From Fusibacter sp. A1 (GTDB lineage: Bacteria > Bacillota > Clostridia > Peptostreptococcales > Acidaminobacteraceae): a stretch of DNA of 64,000 bases. Shown here one piece after another: positions 46,997-56,406 of the stretch. Both the position numbers and the translations under genes were made by a program. Under the pieces are notes generated by a model. It ran no database searches. It was not told where the DNA came from and saw nothing but the letters and a program-made list of their open reading frames with translations. Position 1 is the stretch's first letter, and the number at the start of each line of letters is the position of its first letter. The DNA lies in the NCBI RefSeq assembly GCF_004125825.1, contig NZ_QQWI01000004.1, positions 186,001 to 250,000 of the forward strand, in the 5' to 3' direction.

Positions 46997-48142
46997 TTAA
47001 AGCTTCAACAGACGTTTCATCAACCAAGACCTATGGATGTCAACCGCTTTCGCCGGACAAAGCTCCTGACAGCAAAAGCATCTGATACAACCTTCCAAAT
47101 GCACATAAGGCAATCTATCTTTCATCTCTATTACTTTCGGTGGACAACTGCTCGCGCATTCTCCGCAGCCGATACAGGTATCATGGTCGAATATCGGTTT
47201 TGTTTTTAAAAGATGATCGACCGGTTTTCTCAACCAGTTCGGCACCGCTTCTAAAAAACCGACGTTACGGATTTCTGGCACTTCGAAAGAATCCATCTTT
47301 AGGGATTCCACTCTTTCACCTACTAAGACAATATCACTAAAGTCAGACCGAATCAATTGTCTTTTGACAGATTGCTCGATTGTAGGAACACTCATAGGAT
47401 CGATTCCGATGATTTGAGTCGCCACGACATCAAGATGATAGGGGCTTTCAGAAACAATTACAGCACCGATATCGACTGGCGTTCCCGCAGAGGGACCATC
47501 CCCTTCCATCCCTACGATTCCGTCCATAAAGCTTAACACGGGATTCGCACACATGCAGATATCGATCAGCGCATCAGCGAAATCCTCCGTTTTGGGCATC
47601 GTAAAATGATACTCGGCTTTAAGCACGCCCGGAACAATTCCAAACTGATTCTTCACAGCTCCTGTAAACTTCATCATGCCGTGGGTTTTCAGTTTGGAAA
47701 CAGAAATCACGTGGTCCACCGTGTCAAGCGCATGCATGACCGTTTGGGTCTTCAAGAACTTTGCCGGCTCGCACTCCCTTTTGGATTCGCTGACATCATA
47801 ATTTAAAATGGCGCCGGTCCTATCGGAAACATCCTGATAACCGCCGGCATCATAGATCCCTTTCAATCTGCCTGGATTAAATGGTCCTCCCGGGCTGTCG
47901 GCAAGTAGGACGACAGCACCAAAATCATGCAGAATGTTGACTAGCGCCTCGACAAAGGTCGGGTGGGTCGTAGTCGCCTCTTCCGGTTTTTTCTTCATCA
48001 GTAGATTGAGCTTCAGCATGACCTTGTCTCCCGGTGAAATGAACTTGCCAAGTCCCCCAAGATCGTCAATGGCCTTTATCAGCTCTTTTCTGATCACCGC
48101 TTCATCGTAAGCGGTTACTTTTCTCAGTGCGACTTTAGGCAT
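46997..48142 (-). CDS. DUF362 protein with C-terminal 2[4Fe-4S] ferredoxin domain
   Basis: The 381-residue protein joins a DUF362 domain (VMLKLNLLMKKKPEEATTTHPTFVEALVNILHDFGAVVLLADSPGG, SVSKLKTHGMMKFTGAVKNQFGIVPG, FMDGIVGMEGDGPSAG) to a bacterial ferredoxin tail with CIGCGECASSCPP and CIRCFCCQELCPA, giving two [4Fe-4S] clusters. The biological reaction of DUF362 is not known; a redox role is likely. It follows uppP by 23 bases at the end of the cobalamin operon. Confidence 0.88.
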   Translation of the reverse strand: MPKVALRKVTAYDEAVIRKELIKAIDDLGGLGKFISPGDKVMLKLNLLMKKKPEEATTTHPTFVEALVNILHDFGAVVLLADSPGGPFNPGRLKGIYDAGGYQDVSDRTGAILNYDVSESKRECEPAKFLKTQTVMHALDTVDHVISVSKLKTHGMMKFTGAVKNQFGIVPGVLKAEYHFTMPKTEDFADALIDICMCANPVLSFMDGIVGMEGDGPSAGTPVDIGAVIVSESPYHLDVVATQIIGIDPMSVPTIEQSVKRQLIRSDFSDIVLVGERVESLKMDSFEVPEIRNVGFLEAVPNWLRKPVDHLLKTKPIFDHDTCIGCGECASSCPPKVIEMKDRLPYVHLEGCIRCFCCQELCPAKAVDIHRSWLMKRLLKL

Positions 48143-48165
48143 GTTGCCCTCCTTTGTGCTGACAA

Positions 48166-48948
48166 CTATGCTAACAACAAAACAAGAATACCAAGTACTA
48201 TCCTATAATAAGCGAAGGGTCTGAATGTGTGTTTCTTAATGAAGCTCATGAACGCGGCGATGACAAGATAGGCCACAACGAAGGAGACAAAGGTTCCTAC
48301 AGCGAGTATGCTCCACTGCTCCGATGTGAAATCGACACCGTATTTGATCAGCTTGATCAGTCCGGCTCCCCCAAGTACGGGTATCGCCATAAAGAATGAA
48401 AACTCTGCAGCTACCTTTCTTGACGCGCCCATGATCAGTCCGCCGATGATCGTCATCGCCGAACGCGACATGCCAGGAATCAGTGCCAGGCACTGAAATG
48501 CTCCGATAGCCAGTATCTTCGGATAACTGATCTTATTGATCTCATCTATCGTCAGCTTATCACCTGTAGGTTTGTCGATCAAAAGGATCCAAATCGCACC
48601 GACAACCAGGGCGATCGCCACTACTGTCGGGTTAAATAGATATTCATCGATCTTATCTTCGAACAGGACACCGATAATTCCAGCAGGCAAGATGCCGAGG
48701 ACAACTCTTGACCAAAGGGAGGCGAACTGCGTCATATCTTTCTTTTTTGTGCTTTTGGGCACCAGATCCTTAAAGAAGTAGATGACCACCGACAAGATGG
48801 CACCCATCTGAATCACCACGCTGAACACGTTGGCGAAGGGTCCTTCAAAGGACAGCAGGTGATTGGTCAGAATCAGATGCCCCGTAGACGAGACCGGTAA
48901 AAATTCAGTCAGACCCTCGATGATGCCTAATATAATCGCTTTTAACAT
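48166..48948 (-). CDS. uppP: Undecaprenyl-diphosphatase UppP (BacA)
   Basis: A 260-residue membrane enzyme that recycles the lipid carrier for wall synthesis and confers bacitracin tolerance. The family motifs EGLTEFLPVSSTGHLIL and PGMSRSAMTIIGGLIMGASRKVAAEFSFFMAIP are intact, with about seven helices. Its start overlaps the cobD stop by seven bases, so it is translationally coupled to the cobalamin genes. That link is unusual metabolically. Confidence 0.95.
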   Translation of the reverse strand: MLKAIILGIIEGLTEFLPVSSTGHLILTNHLLSFEGPFANVFSVVIQMGAILSVVIYFFKDLVPKSTKKKDMTQFASLWSRVVLGILPAGIIGVLFEDKIDEYLFNPTVVAIALVVGAIWILLIDKPTGDKLTIDEINKISYPKILAIGAFQCLALIPGMSRSAMTIIGGLIMGASRKVAAEFSFFMAIPVLGGAGLIKLIKYGVDFTSEQWSILAVGTFVSFVVAYLVIAAFMSFIKKHTFRPFAYYRIVLGILVLLLA

Positions 48949-50021
48949 GTAGTTTCCTCCATAATCCTATTTAAGGCGAATAACAATCGCTCATTTTCCA
49001 TTCTTGTACGCACCGCAATGCGGTAGATGTTCTCCCGTATGCCGTTATAGTTCTCACAGCTTCTCACAAGTATCTTATATGGAGCCATCGCCTGATCCAG
49101 CGGATGCCTGATAGGGGATTTTATCAAGAGATAGTTGACACATGACTTGTAGTAATGGATCCCTAAACCCTCAAGTCCCTTCTCGATAAACTTTCTTTCG
49201 GTATCCACATACCTTCTCGTCCGGTCATGAAAATCCTTATCCTTTAACCCCTCGATGACAACACCTGCCGCCAGCACGTTGATATGCCAGACGGGCATCG
49301 TTTCTGTCAAGGATTCGACAAGCCTTTGATTGTCCGACATCAGGTAACCCAACCGAAGGCCGGGTATACCGAAGAACTTCGTCGCAGATCTTAGGATAAT
49401 CACGTTTGGACACTGGCTTAACATGTCGACCACGCTGTTTTTTTCGCCTTCTATGGTAAAATCGATAAAGGCCTCGTCAATGATACAGGTCGTATTCTTA
49501 TGTAAAATGCTCATTTTTTCCTTTAAAGCATCCGTACAGATTTTTTTGCCTGTAGGATTGTTGGGATTGCAGACAAAAATGACATCCACCCCCTCTGAAT
49601 CGTCAAAAAGACGGTCCAGGTCGACTGTAAGACACTCACTAGCTGTGCCGATGAGTTCGATTTCAGCCCCTACCGAGCAAAGCGCCTTCTCATATTCACC
49701 GAAGGTAGGCGCTGTCAGCCTTGCCGTTTTCGGTTTCAAATATCTGATTAGGGCATGGATCAGCTCTGTGGCTCCGTTACCGAGCACAAGCTGCTCCCGA
49801 TTCGTCTGATGGTAGTTGCATATCGCTTCTTTAAGTTCGTGATACTCCACATCGGGGTAATGAAGTATCTGTTTCATATACGGAGCGGTCCATCTGTTAA
49901 GGAGCTCAACTGTCACCAGCGGATTGATATTCGCACTAAAATCGAGCACCTCATCGATATCCACACCCCACTCGTGGGCAGCCCTATAGACCGCCCCACC
50001 ATGTTCGAATTTCTTCATCAT
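48942..50021 (-). CDS. cobD: Threonine-phosphate decarboxylase-like aminotransferase (CobD)
   Basis: A 359-residue PLP enzyme of fold type I. FEHGGAVYRAAHEWGVDIDEVLDFSANINPL is typical of CobD, which makes (R)-1-amino-2-propanol phosphate for the cobalamin nucleotide loop. The PLP lysine lies in SATKFFGIPGLRLGYL, and the cofactor Asn/Asp in FVCNPNNPTG and IIDEAFIDF. A histidinol-phosphate aminotransferase is the close alternative, but the cbiB/cobU neighbours favour CobD. The start ATGATG overlaps the cbiB stop. Confidence 0.88.
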   Translation of the reverse strand: MMKKFEHGGAVYRAAHEWGVDIDEVLDFSANINPLVTVELLNRWTAPYMKQILHYPDVEYHELKEAICNYHQTNREQLVLGNGATELIHALIRYLKPKTARLTAPTFGEYEKALCSVGAEIELIGTASECLTVDLDRLFDDSEGVDVIFVCNPNNPTGKKICTDALKEKMSILHKNTTCIIDEAFIDFTIEGEKNSVVDMLSQCPNVIILRSATKFFGIPGLRLGYLMSDNQRLVESLTETMPVWHINVLAAGVVIEGLKDKDFHDRTRRYVDTERKFIEKGLEGLGIHYYKSCVNYLLIKSPIRHPLDQAMAPYKILVRSCENYNGIRENIYRIAVRTRMENERLLFALNRIMEETTC

Positions 50022-50971
50022 CTGACCACCATCTGTATTAAAACCGCTACCATCCACATCATCACAGAAGTATGTAGGATATAGCGCATCACTTTCCCTA
50101 TATGTGCCTCCGATATCGGATGATTTTCATATCCGATAAAAGGCTTCTCACTTTTCACTCCAAAATAAAAGGTCGGACCGCTGAGCTTGATTTCAAGGGC
50201 TCCCGCCACCGCCGATTCTGTGCACCCAGCGTTGGGACTTGCATGATACCCTCTATGAGCCTTATAGCATTTAAGACTGTCCTTGACATTATCCTTACTG
50301 ATAAGTGCTGCGAGCATGATAAGCCCCGCCGCGATTCTTGCAGGAATGAAATTCGCCGCATCGTCAAGATAGGCCGCCGCTCTTCCAAAGTAAAGATAGC
50401 GGTCGTTCTTATAGGCGATCATGCTGTCCATCGTATTGATCGCCTTATAGACGACAATCCCCGTCAGACCGAACAAAGCATAATAGAACACCGGTGCGAC
50501 GATCGCATCGGTGATATTCTCTGTCAAAGTCTCTACAGCAGCCTTTTTGATGTCTTGCATCGTAAGCGACCCCGTGTCCCTACTCACCAGATAACCGATT
50601 TCTTCCTGCGCCTTTTTCAAATCATCTGATGCGATCACTTTGAGTATCCTCGCACCTTCGTCGTAAAGACATCTGGTGGCAAGCAGCTGATAGACAAGTA
50701 GCGCTTCAATCACCCACGTGAAGTTTCCAAGCAGATACAGGCATGCGGCGATTACAGCGGTATAGACCCAAGCACTGACAAGGATCACACTTATGACCAG
50801 TACTGCTCCAAGTGCGAGCTTACTCAGGTTCGAGTGTTCGCTTTTATTAAGCTTTCTATCTAAAAATCCGATCAGCAGTCCAATAAGCCGGACAGGATGC
50901 CATGAGTAAATCGGATCACCTAAAAAGGCGTCGAGCATCATGGCAAGTGTGAGCGTTAGCACGAATGCCAC
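50018..50971 (-). CDS. cbiB: Adenosylcobinamide-phosphate synthase CbiB
   Basis: A 317-residue membrane protein that attaches aminopropanol phosphate to adenosylcobyrate. LDAFLGDPIYSWHPVRLIG near the start, the KAAVETLTENITDAIVAPVFYYALFG motif, and HRGYHASPNAGCTESAVAGALEIKLSGP are hallmark sequences. About five helices are predicted. It overlaps cbiP by 16 bases and cobD by a few, so the three form a coupled unit. Confidence 0.95.
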   Translation of the reverse strand: MAFVLTLTLAMMLDAFLGDPIYSWHPVRLIGLLIGFLDRKLNKSEHSNLSKLALGAVLVISVILVSAWVYTAVIAACLYLLGNFTWVIEALLVYQLLATRCLYDEGARILKVIASDDLKKAQEEIGYLVSRDTGSLTMQDIKKAAVETLTENITDAIVAPVFYYALFGLTGIVVYKAINTMDSMIAYKNDRYLYFGRAAAYLDDAANFIPARIAAGLIMLAALISKDNVKDSLKCYKAHRGYHASPNAGCTESAVAGALEIKLSGPTFYFGVKSEKPFIGYENHPISEAHIGKVMRYILHTSVMMWMVAVLIQMVVR

Positions 50972-52485
50972 CCATCGATGATGTCCATGATCGCGTCCAT
51001 ATCAAGGTGTGCCTTCATCTGGTTGGCAAGTTTCTCATATTCGAGTTCCTTATATGCTTCAAAGGTATCTACAGAACTAGCCATGTCATCAAGACCCTTT
51101 TCTCTTCGAATGATGTTTAAAAGTGTTCTTACAAAGGCCACCTCGTCAAAGATGCCATGCAGATAGGTACCGAAAACGGATCCATCGGATCTGACCGCTC
51201 CATCCGCCCTGTCCACATCGACATTCAGTTCCTTATTGATGCGTAGGACATGTGCCGAGTCCCCGCTAAGTTCAGATTGCCCCATATGGATCTCATACCC
51301 GCTAACCGGCATATGACTTAAGGGTTCCAACCTGCCTGGAAGTGATGCCATTTTCGCCTTCACCTGCGTCGTCGTTTTTTCAGGCTCGAAAGTCGTGGTG
51401 ATTCCAAGCAGCCCCAGTCCGTTCACAGCCTCTACAGAAGACTCCGTTCCGTGGGGATCGCTTATTCTCTCTCCCAGCATCTGGTAACCGCCGCAGATAC
51501 CGATGACAAGCGCGCCGTTTCGATGCGCCCTAAGTATTTGCTCGGCAAGACCCGTCCTGTGAAGATACACCATGTCCTCGATCGTATTCTTCGATCCTGG
51601 GATGATCAGAATATCAGGATTTCCGATGCTGTCGCCGCGCATGACGTATTTTAAGTTCACATCCTCCTGCGTTTCAAAGATGTTGAAGTCTGTAAAATTG
51701 GAGACATGCGGTAAGTAAAGGACCTCCACAGTAACCTCGGCTCCGTTGTTCGATTTTCTTCTAAAGCGTTCCGCCAAGCTGTCTTCGTCTTCAATTTTCA
51801 AGTCCATGTAAGGCAGTACGCCAAGAACAGGAACCTTCGCAAGTTCTTCAAACATCCTAAGTCCTGGCTTAAGAATCTCCACATCTCCTCTGAACTTGTT
51901 GATGATCACGCCTTTTACACGTTTTCTTTCTTCTTCCTCAAGTAGCAGGATGGTTCCATAAAGCGAAGCGAACACTCCGCCCCTATCGATGTCTCCTACG
52001 AGGATGACAGGCGAATCCGAAAGCTCCGCCATTCCCATGTTCACCAAATCGCCTTCCCTTAAGTTGATTTCAGCAGGCGAACCGGCACCTTCGAGGACGA
52101 TATAGTCATAATCCGATGCAAGCTTGTCATAGGTCTCTTTGACCATGACCTTAAGTTCAGGTTTGAACTCGTGGTATTCGACGGCTGACATGTTCTTGTA
52201 TACTTTACCGTTTAGGATGACCTGCGATTTTTTATCGGTGGACGGCTTAAGCAGGATCGGATTCATCAGCACATCAGGTACGATGCCTGCGGCTTCCGCC
52301 TGTACGACCTGGGCCCTACCCATTTCGTCCCCTTTTTCTGTGATAAACGAATTTAGAGCCATATTTTGCGACTTAAAGGGCGCAACCTTAAATCCCGCCT
52401 GTTTCAGCACGCGGCAAAGACCTGCCGTGAGTATGCTCTTACCTACGCTTGATGCTGTTCCCTGAATCATTACCGATTTAGCCAT
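50956..52485 (-). CDS. cbiP: Cobyric acid synthase CbiP/CobQ
   Basis: A 509-residue amidotransferase that amidates four side chains of adenosylcobyrinate a,c-diamide. The N-terminal ATPase part reads VMIQGTASSVGKSILTAGLCRVLKQAGFKVAPFKSQNMALNS with the P-loop. The C-terminal class I glutaminase has the nucleophile Cys in IGICGGYQML and the His in GTYLHGIFDE. Length is typical. Confidence 0.96.
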   Translation of the reverse strand: MAKSVMIQGTASSVGKSILTAGLCRVLKQAGFKVAPFKSQNMALNSFITEKGDEMGRAQVVQAEAAGIVPDVLMNPILLKPSTDKKSQVILNGKVYKNMSAVEYHEFKPELKVMVKETYDKLASDYDYIVLEGAGSPAEINLREGDLVNMGMAELSDSPVILVGDIDRGGVFASLYGTILLLEEEERKRVKGVIINKFRGDVEILKPGLRMFEELAKVPVLGVLPYMDLKIEDEDSLAERFRRKSNNGAEVTVEVLYLPHVSNFTDFNIFETQEDVNLKYVMRGDSIGNPDILIIPGSKNTIEDMVYLHRTGLAEQILRAHRNGALVIGICGGYQMLGERISDPHGTESSVEAVNGLGLLGITTTFEPEKTTTQVKAKMASLPGRLEPLSHMPVSGYEIHMGQSELSGDSAHVLRINKELNVDVDRADGAVRSDGSVFGTYLHGIFDEVAFVRTLLNIIRREKGLDDMASSVDTFEAYKELEYEKLANQMKAHLDMDAIMDIIDGWHSC

Positions 52486-53848
52486 TGGCTGTTCTCCTTT
52501 TACGTATGCATTCTAAAAGCGGCTCCAAGACCTCTTGTCTGTTTCCAAAGTGTAGATGGGCGTATGCGCCTAAGGTATGGTTCACATACGCACCGCATCG
52601 CCATGTTTTTGTAGACCGGTAGGACTTCTTTACGGTGTAGCACAGGTCTGTGTCGTTCCAGTCCACTGTCGAGCGGTGAAACTCATGACCCTTTAGCTCT
52701 GTGCCCTTCACACCTAGGATCGTATCCTCATTCAGGTGTACATCCACATAACCGAAGCGCTGAAGTTTTTCAGTCATCCTTGCCCTTCCATCAAATACGC
52801 CTACCATCTCATATGCTGTGCCGTTCATGTCCTCTATCGAACGGGTCAAATACATCATCCCTCCGCATTCCGCGTAGATGGGCAGACCCTCTTGGCTCGA
52901 CTTTCTTATTTCTTTTAAAAGTGCTTTATTTTCAGAAAGTGCTTTCGCATGAAGCTCAGGGTACCCGCCTCCGATATAAATCGCATCGATGTCTTTAGGC
53001 AGCGATGTGTCTTTTATCGGTGAAAAGGGGACCAGCTCCATACCCGCACGTCTCATTGTATCCAAATTATCCTGATAGTAAAAATAGAATGCCGCGTCCA
53101 TTGCAACAGCAATCCTATACTCTGCTTTTGCTTCTAAAAATATCGCTACCGGTTGTGAAACATACTCGAAATCCGATTTTAACAGTTCTTCATAATCGAC
53201 CGTATGGTCTGTGTGTGTCTTTAAAAAATCAAGCATCCCGCTAAGGTTCTCCACTTCGCTCGCAGGCTTAAGTCCCAGATGCCTGCTGTCAAGGTCGATG
53301 GATGCATGTTTTTCGATGTAACCTAAGGTCTTTACACCCGTATAGCGTTCGATCGGTTCTTTCAAAAGCGAATAGTGCATTCCAGAACCCACCTTGTTCA
53401 CAAGCACTCCCTTCAGGTCTACCCGCTCGTCAAAAAGCTTGAATCCAAGCACGCTTGCCGCAAGTGTTGTGGCCACACCGCTGCCGTCCACAATCAGAAT
53501 CACGGGAATACCGAGTATTCTTGATAGATGGGCCGCACTTCCGTTGTCAAGGTTCGAATCCCCGCCATCGAACATTCCCATCACACCTTCCACGACTCCG
53601 ACGTCCACACCCTGCATATGCCTGTGAAAGGATTCTCTCACGCCCTCTTGACCCATCATATGGAGGTCGAGGTTGATAGAAGGTCTGCCGGTTACAAAGG
53701 CATGAAAGGTAGGGTCCAGATAGTCCGGCCCACATTTAAAGGCCTGTACCGTGAGTCCCTTGGATTTTAAAACGTGCATCAGCGTGGAAGTGACCGTAGT
53801 CTTGCCCACATTGCTCGACGCGCCTGCGACCATAAATGCAACTGCCAT
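52478..53848 (-). CDS. cbiA: Cobyrinate a,c-diamide synthase CbiA
   Basis: The 456-residue enzyme amidates the a and c side chains of cobyrinate. The P-loop appears as GASSNVGKTTVTSTLMHVLKSKGLTVQAFKCGPDYLDPTFH, and the glutaminase half has YAECGGMMYLTRS with the nucleophile Cys, plus the GHEFHRS stretch. It overlaps cbiP by eight bases. A P-loop followed by KCGPDYLDP separates it clearly from CbiP. Confidence 0.95.
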   Translation of the reverse strand: MAVAFMVAGASSNVGKTTVTSTLMHVLKSKGLTVQAFKCGPDYLDPTFHAFVTGRPSINLDLHMMGQEGVRESFHRHMQGVDVGVVEGVMGMFDGGDSNLDNGSAAHLSRILGIPVILIVDGSGVATTLAASVLGFKLFDERVDLKGVLVNKVGSGMHYSLLKEPIERYTGVKTLGYIEKHASIDLDSRHLGLKPASEVENLSGMLDFLKTHTDHTVDYEELLKSDFEYVSQPVAIFLEAKAEYRIAVAMDAAFYFYYQDNLDTMRRAGMELVPFSPIKDTSLPKDIDAIYIGGGYPELHAKALSENKALLKEIRKSSQEGLPIYAECGGMMYLTRSIEDMNGTAYEMVGVFDGRARMTEKLQRFGYVDVHLNEDTILGVKGTELKGHEFHRSTVDWNDTDLCYTVKKSYRSTKTWRCGAYVNHTLGAYAHLHFGNRQEVLEPLLECIRKRRTANG

Positions 53849-53865
53849 GATGTCTCCTTTGCATG

Positions 53866-54453
53866 CTAACCGTTCAACATGTCCAGATAGCTGTATTCCT
53901 TATCGATGACTATTTTTTGAATCTTCGCGTTTCTGATGTTAAAGGCAGACGACTTTCTTATGTCGCCGACCAGCCATTTGGCCAGGATATTTCCGATCAC
54001 ACCCGCATGTGCGACCACTAGGACAGTGTCACAGTCCTTGAGATGTGTCTCAATCGAATCCTCCACACGAACGAGCATATCGGCGATCGATTCACCGCCC
54101 GGATAGCGAAATCGTGTAGGGTCGCTAAACCAAGTCTCCAACAATTCAGAGTAGTCCCTTTCAAGGTCGTCCATCGTGAGACCTTCCCAGTCGCCTAAAT
54201 GGACCTCCCTCAGCCTCTCGTCCACCGTCACAGGTAGATTTAAGGTGGTACCCATGGCTAGGGCCGTGTCGTGCGCTCTCAAAAGATCCGATGAGACAAT
54301 TTTACTTATCTTTTTAAATTCCTTTATCCTTTGTGATACTTCTCTTGCCTGTTCATTCCCTTTTGCTGTCAGAGGACAGTCCGACCAGCCCGCAAAGCGC
54401 TTCTCCAGGTTGAAGGTCGATTCGCCGTGCCTTACAAAATAGATCGTTTTCAT
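53866..54453 (-). CDS. cobC: Alpha-ribazole phosphatase-like histidine phosphatase
   Basis: A 195-residue histidine phosphatase. FVRHGESTFNLEKRFAGWSDCPLT carries the phosphorylated His and Arg. LREVHLGDWEGLTMDDL and FRYPGGES follow, and VVAHAGVIGNIL gives the second His. In this operon it should dephosphorylate alpha-ribazole phosphate, or the cobalamin 5'-phosphate made by CobS. Its ATG overlaps the cobS stop (TAATG). Confidence 0.88.
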   Translation of the reverse strand: MKTIYFVRHGESTFNLEKRFAGWSDCPLTAKGNEQAREVSQRIKEFKKISKIVSSDLLRAHDTALAMGTTLNLPVTVDERLREVHLGDWEGLTMDDLERDYSELLETWFSDPTRFRYPGGESIADMLVRVEDSIETHLKDCDTVLVVAHAGVIGNILAKWLVGDIRKSSAFNIRNAKIQKIVIDKEYSYLDMLNG

Positions 54454-55199
54454 TAAAACCACCATAAGGAAACCGCGACAAGCGTCACAAGACCGAACAC
54501 CACCTCGTTAAGTTCGATGATCGCGCCTAGAACATCCCCTGTGATGCCGTCTATCTTCTTATTGCTTTCACTTATCAACAGATGGGTGAATAAGAAAGAA
54601 ATTATAATCGCGACAGGCATATAGCCGATTTTCAGCATTAAAAGCAGAGGCAATATCATGTTCACCGCCATCTCCTTACCTGACGCCTGCCCGATGAAGA
54701 GGTTTCCCATACCTTGTTCCCTTGGGGTTGTGCCCCGCCAAAAGGCATATACGACAGCAGCTCTTGCAACCAAAGGCATGGCAAAGATCGCCCAAAAGAG
54801 CCCGTAATCGACCATCAGCTTGAATCCTACCGTCTTTAGGGCAAGAACAAAGATAAGTGCGATCACCCCGTTGGATCCTATTCTCGAATCCTTCATGATC
54901 TCAAGCATTCTTTTGGGTTCGCGGTTGCTCAGCAGTCCGTCCGCGCTATCAGCGACGCCGTCCAGATGAAGGCCGCCTGTAAAGAGCACATGCAGCATGG
55001 TAAGTAGTATCCCGGACATCCACGGATCGTTCAGGTACCTGTATAACCAGAAGGCGATTCCAGTGAGCATCAAACCTAAAATAGCACCTACTGCGCTAAA
55101 CCAGTAGATGCCCTTTTTAAAATCAGTCTCGTCGCATTCGATGACGACATTGATTGGAATTCTCGTTAAGAACTGCAGCATCAAAATAAGCGGTTTCAT
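54453..55199 (-). CDS. cobS: Cobalamin (5'-phosphate) synthase CobS
   Basis: A 248-residue membrane enzyme that joins adenosylcobinamide-GDP with alpha-ribazole(-phosphate). LILMLQFLTRIPIN at the start, LHVLFTGGLHLDGVADSADGLLSNREPKRMLEIMKDSRIGSNGVIAL and GITGDVLGAIIELNEVVFGL are typical, with Asp residues coordinating Mg. ATG 55199 overlaps the cobU stop (ATGA) and has GGGAGAGGTG upstream. Confidence 0.95.
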   Translation of the reverse strand: MKPLILMLQFLTRIPINVVIECDETDFKKGIYWFSAVGAILGLMLTGIAFWLYRYLNDPWMSGILLTMLHVLFTGGLHLDGVADSADGLLSNREPKRMLEIMKDSRIGSNGVIALIFVLALKTVGFKLMVDYGLFWAIFAMPLVARAAVVYAFWRGTTPREQGMGNLFIGQASGKEMAVNMILPLLLMLKIGYMPVAIIISFLFTHLLISESNKKIDGITGDVLGAIIELNEVVFGLVTLVAVSLWWF

Positions 55200-55771
55200 C
55201 CTATCACCTCTCCCTTTTTGATATGCATCGCCTGTCCGCAGACAACCAGATAGACATCGTCGCATAAATTACCAAGCTGTTGGTTGACCCTGCCTGCGAT
55301 GTCCCTATAGACCCTGGCGATCTTGTTTTCCGGTACGATGCCAAGTCCGACCTCATTGGTCACAAGAACGACATTGTCATCAGCAAGTCTCATGGCCTGA
55401 ACCATCAGGTCGATCTGCTCAGCGATCATACGCTCTATGCCTTCTATGCCGTCAAAATCAAGGGTATCGTAATCCGGCATGTCCTTAAACATCAGATTGG
55501 TCACAAGCAGCGTGATGCAGTCCAATATGTATGCGTCGTAGTTTCCAGTCCTCTTCGCTATATGAAGGTGAATGTCCTCATAAGCTTCAAGGGTGTCCCA
55601 GTCGCTCGGCCTTTGCTCCTTATGTTTTTTTATCCGGTCGATCATGCCCTCGTCAAAAGGAATCGATGTCGCGATGTAGCATATGTTATCACCGAAGCTT
55701 GCGACCAATTTTTCGGCAAAGGTGCTTTTTCCGCTTCTGGCACCACCGGTGACTAAAGTCAATCTTCCCAC
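55196..55771 (-). CDS. cobU: Adenosylcobinamide kinase/guanylyltransferase CobU
   Basis: The 191-residue bifunctional enzyme phosphorylates adenosylcobinamide and then adds GMP. TLVTGGARSGKSTFAEKL is the P-loop; YIATSIPFDEGMIDRIKKHKEQRPSDW carries the guanylylated His; DCITLLVTNLMF and LVTNEVGLGIVPENKIARVYRDIAGRVNQQL complete the pattern. It follows the adenylyltransferase gene by nine bases. Confidence 0.96.
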   Translation of the reverse strand: MGRLTLVTGGARSGKSTFAEKLVASFGDNICYIATSIPFDEGMIDRIKKHKEQRPSDWDTLEAYEDIHLHIAKRTGNYDAYILDCITLLVTNLMFKDMPDYDTLDFDGIEGIERMIAEQIDLMVQAMRLADDNVVLVTNEVGLGIVPENKIARVYRDIAGRVNQQLGNLCDDVYLVVCGQAMHIKKGEVIG

Positions 55772-55780
55772 TGTCTACTC

Positions 55781-56248
55781 CTAACTAAACCCATAATATG
55801 CTTTTACCTCTTCTGTCAGATACTCTCCATATTCCTTCGGATTCTTTCTGATTTCTGTCGCACTGATCGGTAAAGAACACCGGTCGGGTTCATAGCTGAT
55901 ATGTTCGATACCCATGTAGTTCGCTAAAAAATCGCCATGCGCCTCAGAAGAGATGAAGGCGTCGATATCCGGATACCGGCTTGCAATGGCTTCACACCAT
56001 TTTAACATATCTTCCTCACCGAAACCGCCATCATGGGGCAAGTCATGTCTAAATATTTCAACCGTCACCGCTTGGTCTTTATAGTGCGACTGCAACCATT
56101 TCTCTCGTACTTCTACAGGTATCTCTTCGTCTTTTTTTGTTACGATAAGGACAATTAGATGATCCACCTTGGTCAGGCCGAATTCAATCAGTGCGATGTG
56201 TCCCTTATGAAAGGGCATAAACTTACCCATTACGAGCCCAGTTGTCAT
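55781..56248 (-). CDS. Nucleotidyltransferase, NMN adenylyltransferase (NadR/NadM)-like
   Basis: A 155-residue single-domain nucleotidyltransferase. It has the adenylate-binding start GLVMGKFMPFHKGHIALIEFG with the HxGH motif (HKGH) and the second motif ISATEIRKNP. This fits the nicotinamide-nucleotide adenylyltransferase domain of NadR-type proteins without the ribosylnicotinamide kinase part. ATG 56248 is favoured by AAGGAGG at proper spacing. As first gene of the cobalamin operon it may supply or consume a nicotinate nucleotide, the base donor used by CobT, but that is inference. Confidence 0.78.
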   Translation of the reverse strand: MTTGLVMGKFMPFHKGHIALIEFGLTKVDHLIVLIVTKKDEEIPVEVREKWLQSHYKDQAVTVEIFRHDLPHDGGFGEEDMLKWCEAIASRYPDIDAFISSEAHGDFLANYMGIEHISYEPDRCSLPISATEIRKNPKEYGEYLTEEVKAYYGFS

Positions 56249-56360
56249 CTTCATCCTCCTTGGTCGGGTGCTTTCGTTCTTGATTTTACAGTTTTTAAAA
56301 TCAGGTGCTATACTTGTTACATAAGAGTAACACACATTACAGTTTCAACATTTGAATTTT

Positions 56361-56389
56361 CTGACAATTCGGATTATCCTTAATATAAT
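56361..56389 (+). promoter_or_regulatory. Promoter of the tandem small membrane protein genes
   Basis: CTGACA (56361-56366), a 17-base spacer, then TATAAT (56384-56389). The predicted start is only about 11 bases before the GTG codon, so the leader would be very short. Confidence 0.6.
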
Positions 56390-56406
56390 AAGAGGGGGAC
56401 GAATCC

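Noticed and set aside
56249-56406. Cobalamin riboswitch upstream of the cobalamin operon
   Set aside because: The region is too short and lacks the B12-box-like GCCACTG core.
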